Part shown: positions 1 through 7,272 of the stretch, in pieces
How positions within the stretch are numbered: the first letter of the stretch is position 1
Layout of the letters: each line of letters starts with the position of its first letter
Source: Myxococcota bacterium
GTDB taxonomy: Bacteria; Myxococcota; UBA727; JAHDBA01
Direction of reading: 5' to 3'
NCBI GenBank assembly: GCA_020630615.1
Contig: JAHDBA010000023.1
Coordinates: 1-42,113 of the forward strand
Length of the DNA: 42,113 bases
Notes under the pieces: generated by a model
What the model saw: the letters and a program-made list of their open reading frames with translations, nothing else
Databases searched by the model: none
What the model was told of the DNA's origin: nothing
Made by a program: the position numbers and the translations under genes

Positions 1-296
1 CGTATACGATGCTTTTGTGAGAACGACCGATTCAACAACCGCGCCGTGAGCATCATACACTGTGAGTATCCATTCCAGGTTCTGCACGCCGCCTCCCAAT
101 ACTTCTCAATGTCCGGGCTCTTTCCTGAGAGCATTTCACAGATAGGGTTTGAAGTACACCCTCTAGGCTCGCTTTACCCAAGCGATTGTCATGAATGGTA
201 TAGCACTTTTTCGAAGAACAAGCTTTCGCAACAAATTGAAAAAACCAAAGGAAACGTCTTGAGATTTTAAGATCTCCTGCTATCTTCAATCTGCGT
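1..296. other. Left edge, no supported gene
   Basis: One plus-strand frame is open from the window edge to a stop ending at 270, and could be the tail of a gene that starts outside. Its translation has no motif I recognise and there is no ribosome binding site for an internal start at the GTG at 46. A second frame gives only 15 residues before a stop at 47-49. A short inverted repeat (GAGAT, 6-base loop, ATCTC) lies just before the tRNA but lacks a T-run. I cannot assign this stretch. Confidence 0.25.
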
Positions 297-372
297 GGCG
301 CTGTAGCTCAGTTGGTAGAGCGTCTCCTTTACACGGAGAGGGTCCCCAGTTCGAACCCGGGCGGCGCCACCA
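297..372 (+). tRNA. tRNA-Val (anticodon TAC)
   Basis: A complete 76-base cloverleaf with encoded CCA (370-372). The acceptor stem is GGCGCTG with CGGCGCC (one G-U pair), the D arm is GCTC/GAGC, and the anticodon stem is TCTCC/GGAGA around the loop TTTACAC, giving anticodon TAC, which reads GTA and other valine codons. The T loop TTCGAAC is canonical, but the T stem CCCAG/CCGGG holds an A-C mismatch at positions 52-62. A T-run (374-380) follows at once and may serve as an end signal. Confidence 0.95.
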
Positions 373-530
373 TTTTTTAACCTCCTAAAGATTCAATAAA
401 GCCTTTTCTTTGTAGAAGGCTGCCACGAGTTCTCTTGACTCGGGAACCCAAATATCTTCGAGTGCAGAAAGAGGGTATTCGCTTCCGATAGTGGTACATT
501 GACATGGAGTTTCGCTTATCGGGAGGTATT

Positions 531-941
531 ATGAATATCAGATGGACGTTTCTCGCGATTCTTTGCGTCGCCGGCTGCAATCGCAATATTATTCCCAACG
601 AATACACATGCAATGAAAGTTTAATGAGGCTTTCGGGCGAGCTAACCTGTGAAGAGCGAGAGCGTTTTGCTCGAGGGCGAGTTGAATGTGTGCTCGCGAA
701 CCAAGGCGATTGTACGAGCGATAACGAGTGCGTTCTAGCTTCCTCTGCGACACTTTGCGGAGGAGATTGCCCCTCAGCGATTCACACAAACCATGCGGAG
801 ACTTTGGTTCGCGCGGTAGAAAGTATCGACGCCGAAGTGTGTGAAACCTTCGAAGACGACGGATGCCCACGAATCATGGTCAAATGTGCAGAGACACGTA
901 GTGTGTGTGAGGAAGGACGCTGTGCGCGCGAAGTTCTTTAA
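531..941 (+). CDS. small Cys-rich lipoprotein, unknown function
   Basis: 136 residues. The ATG at 531 is chosen over an in-frame ATG at 504 because GGGAGG (521-526) sits just before it and because it places the signal peptide at the very N terminus. A short basic start, a hydrophobic core and the lipobox VAGC predict a signal peptidase II lipoprotein of the cell envelope. The mature part is rich in cysteine (about a dozen) and acidic residues, consistent with disulphides outside the cytoplasm. I do not recognise a family. It has no clear partner: tRNA-Val lies upstream, and the acyltransferase starts 29 bases downstream and could share a transcript. Confidence 0.75.
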   Translation: MNIRWTFLAILCVAGCNRNIIPNEYTCNESLMRLSGELTCEERERFARGRVECVLANQGDCTSDNECVLASSATLCGGDCPSAIHTNHAETLVRAVESIDAEVCETFEDDGCPRIMVKCAETRSVCEEGRCAREVL

Positions 942-970
942 GCGTGCTAACAAGCATGCTATCGAGTTGA

Positions 971-1984
971 ATGCGCTTACATAAGCTAGACAACGGCAAG
1001 TTTTGGATGGTCGCGTTGGTGGTCTTGGGCCACGTACTCGAGCGGCGTATGCATGACTTTGCGATAGCGCGCTCATTGTATCAGGCGATTTATCTTGTTC
1101 ATGTGCCCGTGCTCGTAACCTTAAGCGGAATGACTTTTCGTAGCAATGAAACGGAAGAGCTCCTGCGCAAGGGATTGAAAAGCCTTGGTGTTCCACTTGT
1201 ACTCTTCACGATGCTTTACGAGCTCCCCCATGTTGTGATTCTTGGTTCACTAAGCAAATACTCGCGTAAGTTTTCACCCTATTGGTTGCTGTGGTTTTTG
1301 GTGTCACTCTTATGTTGGCGTTTGATGGCCAACCACGTCAGTCGTTTGAAATGGCCTTTGCCCTATACGATAGTAGTGTTTATAATGCTGGCCGTTGGCG
1401 CAGGGGGCGTTGACTCCATCGGTTACCCTTTCTCCCTGTCGCGCACGATCGTATTCTTCCCCTTTTTCCTTTTGGGGATGGAGCTTCAGAAGCGAAATGT
1501 CCTTCATCTTCGGATGCCAGCGTTCTATCGCTGGAGCGCAGGGCTTATCGTGTTATCGATGCTCATCATTTCGTATCGGTACCCAAGTTTGGTCTCTCTC
1601 AATATACTTTATGGCGTAAAGTCGTACGCGGCACAGGGACTGAGCTTGGGGGCGGGGGGCCTGACTCGAGCCCTATGGTATATTTATGCAGTACTTTTGG
1701 TGTTGTCGGTGCTCACACTTTTGCCAACGAATGCGTCCCGCTGGACAAAGCTTGGTGCGCAGTCGATGAGCATCTATCTTTTACATGGTTATGGGGTCAA
1801 GTTTCTTGAATACGCGAATATTCTTGATGTTCTAAGCCCTCGGTTGTCAGGCTCTACTTTTGTAGCCTTCGCTCTTATCTATACTGCACTCTTGGTGTTT
1901 TTAACGACACGAGAGCCAGTCGAGCAGGGCTTTCAGAAGGTGATTTCAATAATCAGCAGCATTCTTCCAGAGTCAGGAAAATGA
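971..1984 (+). CDS. membrane acyltransferase, family 3 / fucose 4-O-acetylase-like
   Basis: 337 residues with about ten hydrophobic segments spread over the whole length. The N terminus (LDNGKFWMVALVVLGHVLE) matches the start of acyltransferase family 3 proteins, in which an N-terminal D-x-x-K precedes a first helix ending in the conserved catalytic His (here in VLGHV). Further family-like pieces are VHVPVLVTLSGM, WLLWFLVSLL and SIYLLHGYG near the C terminus. Members O-acetylate sugars or other envelope polymers using acyl groups carried across the inner membrane; the substrate here cannot be read. The start has only a weak upstream AG-rich stretch. It sits between two lipoprotein genes with short gaps. 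Confidence 0.8.
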   Translation: MRLHKLDNGKFWMVALVVLGHVLERRMHDFAIARSLYQAIYLVHVPVLVTLSGMTFRSNETEELLRKGLKSLGVPLVLFTMLYELPHVVILGSLSKYSRKFSPYWLLWFLVSLLCWRLMANHVSRLKWPLPYTIVVFIMLAVGAGGVDSIGYPFSLSRTIVFFPFFLLGMELQKRNVLHLRMPAFYRWSAGLIVLSMLIISYRYPSLVSLNILYGVKSYAAQGLSLGAGGLTRALWYIYAVLLVLSVLTLLPTNASRWTKLGAQSMSIYLLHGYGVKFLEYANILDVLSPRLSGSTFVAFALIYTALLVFLTTREPVEQGFQKVISIISSILPESGK

Positions 1985-2056
1985 GAAGTTTGGTGCTGTG
2001 TTAAAAACGAGGCTTGCTTGACTTCGTTATTTGATATTGGGAGAACCAAATCCGAT

Positions 2057-2875
2057 ATGAAATATTGTGCTGCCTCCTTCCTTTCTTTTCTGAAAACTAC
2101 GTGTGCACTTTTTGTGCTTGTCGTTCTTAATGTGGGGTGTTTTGAGTCGGAGTCTCCTCAGCCTAAGATTGTGAATCCAAACCGGGATTTGGAGGTTGCT
2201 TCTCAGACAGACCTAGAGACGGATACGCTAGATAATAAAACGCCACAAAGAGCAGCTCCAAGAATTGGAAAAGATAGCGATATACAAAACAAGGGAACGC
2301 AAGCTCAAGCTCACCGAGAGCTTCTTGCATACCAAGACGCCAAGATCATGGTGTGTGATGCAAACAACTGCCGATGTCGAAATGGGAAAGGCAAAGATTT
2401 ATCGTTAGAGCAGGCCCGCTACATATGTCGGGATGCACCCGAAGTACCATCAAAAGAAGACGATGGTGACGATGATGCGAGAACAAAAGAAGAAGCGCCA
2501 AACAAAGCTAGAAAAAGTGAAAAAGAGAAGGATACGCAACGAGAATCGTTTCAAACGACGAAAGAGGTGCTGCGAAAACGGCGTCGCCCTCAGCGTGCAG
2601 TCTCTGCTTGCTGGTCAGCGTGTGGCGGAAGTCACCTCGAGTGTTTATCGCGTTGCGGTGTGGGGCCTGGTTGTTGGGCATCATGCCCAGAAGATCACGA
2701 AAGTTGCGCTGAACGTTGTGGCCCAGGCACTGAATGCTGGAGCAAGTGCAAAGAGCCGCGTGAGACCTGTTCGCTCAGGTGCGGTGGCTCTTCTGCAGGG
2801 GCGCCCAACGGCGGTCTCACACAAGTAAGCCCCAATTCACCACACCCAGCCCTTAGAGTTGAGACGGTCCGCTAG
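2057..2875 (+). CDS. lipoprotein with three CX3C-CX3C repeats
   Basis: 272 residues from the ATG at 2057 (GGGAG at 2039-2043); a TTG at 2018 would only add a poor leader. A hydrophobic segment ends in the lipobox LNVGC, so the protein should be lipid-anchored. Residues about 25-180 are charged and low in complexity (Lys/Glu/Asp/Gln), probably a disordered stalk, with one small Cys cluster (VCDANNCRCRNGKG). Residues 185-247 are three tandem 21-residue units, each CW-x2-C-x6-C-x3-CG, which I infer to be small disulphide-linked helical hairpins. The tail is Ser/Pro/Asn-rich. I know no family with this exact arrangement. Confidence 0.75.
   Translation: MKYCAASFLSFLKTTCALFVLVVLNVGCFESESPQPKIVNPNRDLEVASQTDLETDTLDNKTPQRAAPRIGKDSDIQNKGTQAQAHRELLAYQDAKIMVCDANNCRCRNGKGKDLSLEQARYICRDAPEVPSKEDDGDDDARTKEEAPNKARKSEKEKDTQRESFQTTKEVLRKRRRPQRAVSACWSACGGSHLECLSRCGVGPGCWASCPEDHESCAERCGPGTECWSKCKEPRETCSLRCGGSSAGAPNGGLTQVSPNSPHPALRVETVR
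2609..2797 (+). repeat. three tandem 63-base / 21-residue Cys repeats
   Basis: Units at 2609-2671, 2672-2734 and 2735-2797 encode exactly 21 residues each with cysteines at fixed positions 1, 5, 12 and 16, Trp at 2 and Gly at 17. The DNA of the units has diverged while the Cys/Trp/Gly spacing is kept, which points to selection on the fold. Confidence 0.85.
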
Positions 2876-2971
2876 GATTTTCTGAAGAGTTTTGGGCCGT
2901 TAAGCCACGCTTTGTGTTTCCCAAAAAAGCCGGTAAACCTTTAGCGTACCTTTCAACTTGGAGAATCGAAC

Positions 2972-5900
2972 ATGAATATTAGAATGCGAGTTTTGAGCAT
3001 CTCAAAACCCTTATTCGCGTTATGCGTTATGGGTGCGGGGTTTAATGCTTCCACGCTTCTTGCCGCAGGCATATTTGAAAACAATACTGACTTTGAGGAA
3101 TGCAGCTGTTTTGTGAGTCAGTCAGGGGAGTCGGTCTCCGATCTGTCATACAACTGTAGAGGCTGGGATCGGATCGAACTGAGTGCCGACCATGTCAATG
3201 GTGGTTGTTTTGAAAACCCGGGCTTTGAGGCGCCGACAAGCGCAACGATTGCGACGGGCCAAAACACAGGATTTATTCGTCTCGAGGTTTCGGGTGATGA
3301 TGCTGAACGCGACTGGCAAGAAACAATGGGGCAAGGCAGTGAGTGTCAGTTTTTGCCCTCGGGGCAAAGTTATACATTGTCTTTCGACTTCGCATTGAGT
3401 TCTTGGACTCGGGAAAGCTTATTGACTGGCACCGGTTTTGGCGCTGGAGCCAACACGACTTTGGATGCCATCGACACATTTTGTATTTACCAAACGGGTG
3501 ATGCGCTCGGAGACCTTTCGCCAAGCCCCGTACCCTTTGCAGGGAATATTCCAAACTTTTGCGCTGAGGTTTCGAGCGGGAATGCGCAACTCGTTACAGG
3601 AAGTGCTACGACCTCATGTTTTAACTTTGGTGACTCTACTGGCGATATCGACACGCAACTTTCCGACTGGCAGAGTTTTTCCGAAACTTTTACAGCGCCT
3701 CGCGATATTGAAGGAATTTATATCGGGCCAAGCTGCGATACTGAAGCGAGTGCAGACGCATTGTGGGGTAACGACACATGGGAGCTTAAAAGTTATTTGT
3801 ATCTTGATAACTTTGAACTCCTTGGAGCACGAAGCAATCGTAGCGCTGGGTTGACCTGCTCTGCGGGCACCTGTGACGGCAACGGAAATTGTGGCTGTGA
3901 TGTCGATAGCGATTGCGCTCAGGTTGATGGCAACGATTGTGTTGTTCCGACATGTAGTAATGGGGTTTGTGAGTACCCACCTGAAAATGCGGGAAGCTCA
4001 TGCACGACGGGTTTTGGCCAGGGGGCAGGCGACCTGAGTGGTTCAGGTCTATGCAACGGCGCTGGCTTTTGTGTCGAATGCAATGATGCAAGCGATTGTC
4101 ACCCAAGCACACGGTGCCCGGATGCGGATTCATGTATCTGTTCTGTCTCTGGGCTATGTATTCCGGGGCAAAGCACCTGCCTCAGCAATAGTTTTAACGA
4201 TTGCGATGGCGATGGCCTGACCAATGGAGAAGAAGACTCAAATAACAATGGCATTGTCGATGCCGGCGAAACCGACCCACTGGACTTTGATAGCGATGAC
4301 GATGGCCTTTCCGATGGTCAAGAAGATTTGAATGCCAACGGGATTGTTGATGCTCTTGAAACGGACCCCAACGACCCTGACACCGACGATGATGGTATTC
4401 TTGATGGTATCGAAGTCTTTAGTGTGAATGCCACAGATCCCCTGGATGCCGATACCGATAATGATGATCTGTGTGACGGGCCGGCGACAGTCATTGGAGT
4501 CTGCGAGAGTGGCGAAGATATCAATGCCGATGGAAACTTTGATCCATCGCTTGGAGAAACACACCCTGACGATGTAGACACCGACGATGGTGGAGTCAAC
4601 GATGGCCAGGAACGCGATGATGGAACCAACCCGGTCGATAACCCTAGTGATGACGGGAATCCTCCCTTGTGCCCGAGCGCAAGCGACCTGAACGACTGTG
4701 ACGCGGACGGCATTGCCAACACGGTGGAAGACAGCGATGGCGATGGTGTTGTCGATGCAGGTGAGACCAACCCACTCGACGCAGATTCTGATGATGACGG
4801 TATCGCTGATGGCGTTGAAGATACGAATGCAAATGGCGTTCAAGACATGGGTGAAACAGACCCATTAAACCCCGATAGTGACAGCGATGGTTTGTGCGAT
4901 GGCTCGCTCTCTGTCGCAAGCCTTTGTGTTGGTGGTGAAGATCAAAACAACAATGGAGTGGTGGACACAGGCGAAACAGACCCCTTGAACTTTGATACCG
5001 ATGGGGGTGGCGAAGGGGACGGAAGCGAAGTCGCAGGTGGTCGTAACCCGGTTGATAACCCTGGCGACGACGATGTTCCACTTTGCCCAACAGCCCCGAA
5101 CCCGAACGACTGTGATGACGACGGTATTGATAATGTCACCGAGCAGAATGGTTCGACGAGCCCGACCGACAATGACAGCGATAACGATGGAATTTTAGAT
5201 GGTGTTGAAGATGCCAATCAAAACGGGCAGGTGGATGCTGGCGAAAGCGATCCAAGCAATGGGGATAGCGATGGTGATGGAATCTCTGACGGAGTCGAAG
5301 ACGCCAATCAAAACGGCTCACACGAAAGTGGTGAAACAAGCGCAACGGACCCCGATAGCGATGACGATGGCTTATGCGATGGCTCAAATACACTTTTGGG
5401 TGTTTGTGGAAGTGGCGAAGATCAAAACAACAATGGAATGGTGGATGCCGGTGAGACCGACCCTCTGAACTTTGATACCGATGGTGGTGGTGAAGGTGAT
5501 GGTAGTGAAGTTGCGGGTGGGCGAGAACCTGTAAGCACCCCTGGCGATGATGCGATTGGCCCATGCCCCACGGCTGACAACCCATCGGATTGTGATGGTG
5601 ATGGCCTTGCAAATAGCGTTGAAGACGCGAACAACAATGGTATTGTTGATGCAGGAGAAAGCGATTGGAATGACGAGGACTCCGATGATGATGGTTTGAC
5701 TGACGGCGCTGAAGTCACAAATAATAATCCGACCAATCCGCTTGATTCCGATTCCGATGACGATGGACTTTCAGATGGCGAGGAAGTGACTGTCGGTAGC
5801 GACGGTTTTATTACAAACCCGAATGATGCCGATACTGACAAGGATGGACTTCAGGACGGTACTGAAGTTGGAATCACATCAGGTTTGACGGGCGGGATAT

Positions 5901-6337
5901 CGAACAATGGTGGCAACTTTGAAGGCACAGGAGTGTCCTTTGTTCCTGATGCGGACTCGAGCACGACAACGGACCCCACGGACCCCGATAGCGATGACGG
6001 GGGACTCTGTGATGGTTCAGGAAGCGTGATTGATGTTTGTGATTCCGGTGAGGATATCAATAACAATGGTGCACTCGACGCAGGCGAGACGAATCCTCTT
6101 TCAGGCTTTGGTGACGACGATGAGGAGGAAGATCCCGTGACTCCAGTCGATGACCCAGACCCAACAGATAATTCAGACCCAAGTGATGATTCAGACCCAA
6201 GCGACACACGCTTTCTCATCACTGGCGGAAGTATCTTTGAATCAACTTGCCAGAATACGAAAGGAAGCAGCGAGTTTTGGCTCTTAAGTCTTTTCGTGCT
6301 TTCTCTGCTCCATCGAAGGGACCGAAGCCCTGTTTAA
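2972..6337 (+). CDS. giant secreted TSP3-repeat protein with C-terminal sorting-like tail
   Basis: 1121 residues; start set by GGAG at 2961-2964. A signal peptide (residues 1-32, ending near LLAAG) leads into an N-terminal domain (about 33-290) with a jelly-roll-like look (SYTLSFDFALSSW) that I cannot name. Residues about 291-404 are Cys-rich (pattern SNGVCEYPPENAGSSC, DASDC, as in myxobacterial surface proteins). From about 409 to 1075 come many D-x-D-x-D-G calcium-binding TSP3 units, arranged in larger repeats. The C terminus has a Cys, then a hydrophobic helix (FWLLSLFVLSLL) and HRRDR, resembling MYXO-CTERM-type sorting tails. Inference: a calcium-stabilised surface stalk or adhesin anchored by its tail. 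A strong terminator follows. Confidence 0.85.
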   Translation: MNIRMRVLSISKPLFALCVMGAGFNASTLLAAGIFENNTDFEECSCFVSQSGESVSDLSYNCRGWDRIELSADHVNGGCFENPGFEAPTSATIATGQNTGFIRLEVSGDDAERDWQETMGQGSECQFLPSGQSYTLSFDFALSSWTRESLLTGTGFGAGANTTLDAIDTFCIYQTGDALGDLSPSPVPFAGNIPNFCAEVSSGNAQLVTGSATTSCFNFGDSTGDIDTQLSDWQSFSETFTAPRDIEGIYIGPSCDTEASADALWGNDTWELKSYLYLDNFELLGARSNRSAGLTCSAGTCDGNGNCGCDVDSDCAQVDGNDCVVPTCSNGVCEYPPENAGSSCTTGFGQGAGDLSGSGLCNGAGFCVECNDASDCHPSTRCPDADSCICSVSGLCIPGQSTCLSNSFNDCDGDGLTNGEEDSNNNGIVDAGETDPLDFDSDDDGLSDGQEDLNANGIVDALETDPNDPDTDDDGILDGIEVFSVNATDPLDADTDNDDLCDGPATVIGVCESGEDINADGNFDPSLGETHPDDVDTDDGGVNDGQERDDGTNPVDNPSDDGNPPLCPSASDLNDCDADGIANTVEDSDGDGVVDAGETNPLDADSDDDGIADGVEDTNANGVQDMGETDPLNPDSDSDGLCDGSLSVASLCVGGEDQNNNGVVDTGETDPLNFDTDGGGEGDGSEVAGGRNPVDNPGDDDVPLCPTAPNPNDCDDDGIDNVTEQNGSTSPTDNDSDNDGILDGVEDANQNGQVDAGESDPSNGDSDGDGISDGVEDANQNGSHESGETSATDPDSDDDGLCDGSNTLLGVCGSGEDQNNNGMVDAGETDPLNFDTDGGGEGDGSEVAGGREPVSTPGDDAIGPCPTADNPSDCDGDGLANSVEDANNNGIVDAGESDWNDEDSDDDGLTDGAEVTNNNPTNPLDSDSDDDGLSDGEEVTVGSDGFITNPNDADTDKDGLQDGTEVGITSGLTGGISNNGGNFEGTGVSFVPDADSSTTTDPTDPDSDDGGLCDGSGSVIDVCDSGEDINNNGALDAGETNPLSGFGDDDEEEDPVTPVDDPDPTDNSDPSDDSDPSDTRFLITGGSIFESTCQNTKGSSEFWLLSLFVLSLLHRRDRSPV
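4178..6200 (+). repeat. TSP3 calcium-binding super-repeats
   Basis: Super-repeats open with a Cys followed by a DCDxDG motif at 4178, 4670, 5084 and 5564, so the period is about 140-165 residues. Each contains short TSP3 units (DSDDDG, DGVEDxNxNG, DAGETDPL) and closes with a CDG...C..GED block. The copies near 4937 and 5417 are almost identical in protein over some 40 residues but differ mostly at synonymous positions, so they are not recent DNA duplications. Confidence 0.85.
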
Positions 6338-6364
6338 GGGAAGAGTCCACAACTGAGTCTATTG

Positions 6365-6389
6365 AACGCGCCACTCCGGCGCGTTTTTT
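6365..6389 (+). terminator. Rho-independent terminator
   Basis: A perfect 8-base stem (AACGCGCC/GGCGCGTT), a 5-base loop ACTCC and a T-run (6384-6389), 28 bases after the TSP3-protein stop codon. It should end that transcript. Confidence 0.9.
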
Positions 6390-6538
6390 AAGGAGAGCAT
6401 GCTTGATTTTGACCACTAGAAAATAGGTAAGACATGCGTATCGGGCAAAAGGCCTATCCGTAGATCTTCTATTCGCGCGGCACACCAAAATGCAGTGCTG
6501 AAGACTAAAGTCATCAACATTAACTTATGGAGCATACG

Positions 6539-6949
6539 ATGAAGATTAACACAAACCTAGCCAACACTTACAAGCCAAAAGAAGCAACACAGGCACCTGG
6601 AACGATTGCTCCGAGAACAAACGCCCCGGCGATAGTAAGCACTGTCGATAGCTTCGAAGGCACAGATATTTCAATGCCGAAAGTCCAAGCAGAAGTGACT
6701 CAGCCGGCTGACACGCCTAAGTCCTCTTTGGTTAAAGGCGCCGTTAAAGCAGCGACGATAGGTGGTGCATTCGGGCTCGGAACAGCGACCTTACAAGCTG
6801 GCGTCGGTTCAAAGATCGCGATTGGTGTCGGGGTTACTGCTGGCATCGTCGGAGTTGCTGCACTCGCGGTGGTAGGTATAGCCTCATACTTTATGATTCA
6901 CGCTATGCACTTATTAATGGGACAAAGAAGGCCAACAGATCGAGATTAA
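6539..6949 (+). CDS. small protein with Gly-rich hydrophobic C-terminal half, unknown
   Basis: 136 residues from the ATG at 6539, chosen for GGAG at 6529-6532; an in-frame ATG at 6527 lies before that site. There is no N-terminal signal peptide. Residues 1-65 are Thr/Pro/Ala-rich and probably disordered. From about 68 there are Gly/Ala/Val-rich hydrophobic stretches (ATIGGAFGLG, IGVGVTAGIVGVAALAVVGIA) that could form one or two membrane helices ending before a short basic tail. Gly-rich amphipathic segments of this kind occur in some secreted pore-forming peptides, but nothing here proves that. It follows a terminator, so it probably has its own promoter. Function unknown. Confidence 0.6.
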   Translation: MKINTNLANTYKPKEATQAPGTIAPRTNAPAIVSTVDSFEGTDISMPKVQAEVTQPADTPKSSLVKGAVKAATIGGAFGLGTATLQAGVGSKIAIGVGVTAGIVGVAALAVVGIASYFMIHAMHLLMGQRRPTDRD

Positions 6950-7027
6950 GACATATACCACTCAAACCAACTACCTGCGTGAGCGTCTTTCTAAGACATT
7001 TCAGGTATTAACTTTTAAAGAGAAAGT

Positions 7028-7103
7028 TGGTGCCCAGAGACGGAATCGAACCGCCGACACAGGGATTTTCAATCCCTTGCTCTACCGACTGAGCTATCTG
7101 GGC
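7028..7103 (-). tRNA. tRNA-Phe (anticodon GAA)
   Basis: Minus-strand 76-base cloverleaf starting GCCCAGA and ending TCTGGGCACCA (CCA encoded at 7030-7028). The acceptor stem is fully paired, the D arm is GCTC/GAGC, and the anticodon stem is AGGGA/TCCCT with loop TTGAAAA, giving GAA, which reads UUU/UUC. The T arm CGGCG-TTCGATTC is intact apart from usual variation. Confidence 0.95.
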
Positions 7104-7111
7104 GCTCACCT

Positions 7112-7140
7112 TCTCTATCATGACAAAGCTTAGATTTCAA
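7112..7140 (-). promoter_or_regulatory. possible sigma-70 promoter of tRNA-Phe
   Basis: On the minus strand TTGAAA (7140-7135) and TAGAGA (7117-7112) are separated by 17 bases, and the -10 ends 8 bases before the mature tRNA 5' end. Spacing is ideal but the -10 match is only moderate. Confidence 0.3.
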
Positions 7141-7272
7141 AGCGAAAGTGAAGAAAGAGTGGCTTTTCTTTTGGTTTGCTGCTTAATCCCCTTTCATGGT
7201 CTAATGGAGCCTGTTGTCTCAAGCTTTCACACTTCACTTTGCAGCATTTGCTGTGACCCGTTAAGTTAAGAC

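Larger units (their letters stand above)
6950..7272. other. Intergenic region holding tRNA-Phe
   Basis: Apart from the minus-strand tRNA-Phe and its possible promoter, I see no open frame with coding character and no convincing terminator. The upstream region of the IPT/TIG lipoprotein gene (about 7140-7272) shows no clear promoter or strong ribosome binding site. Confidence 0.5.

Noticed and set aside
2433..2828. A 131-residue frame inside the CX3C-repeat lipoprotein gene
   Set aside because: It lies in another frame of a well-supported gene and is Lys/Arg-rich only because of the Glu/Lys codons there.
4238..6222. Several long minus-strand open frames
   Set aside because: They mirror the GAT/GAC-rich TSP3 repeats on the plus strand, lack ribosome sites and have shadow-type composition.
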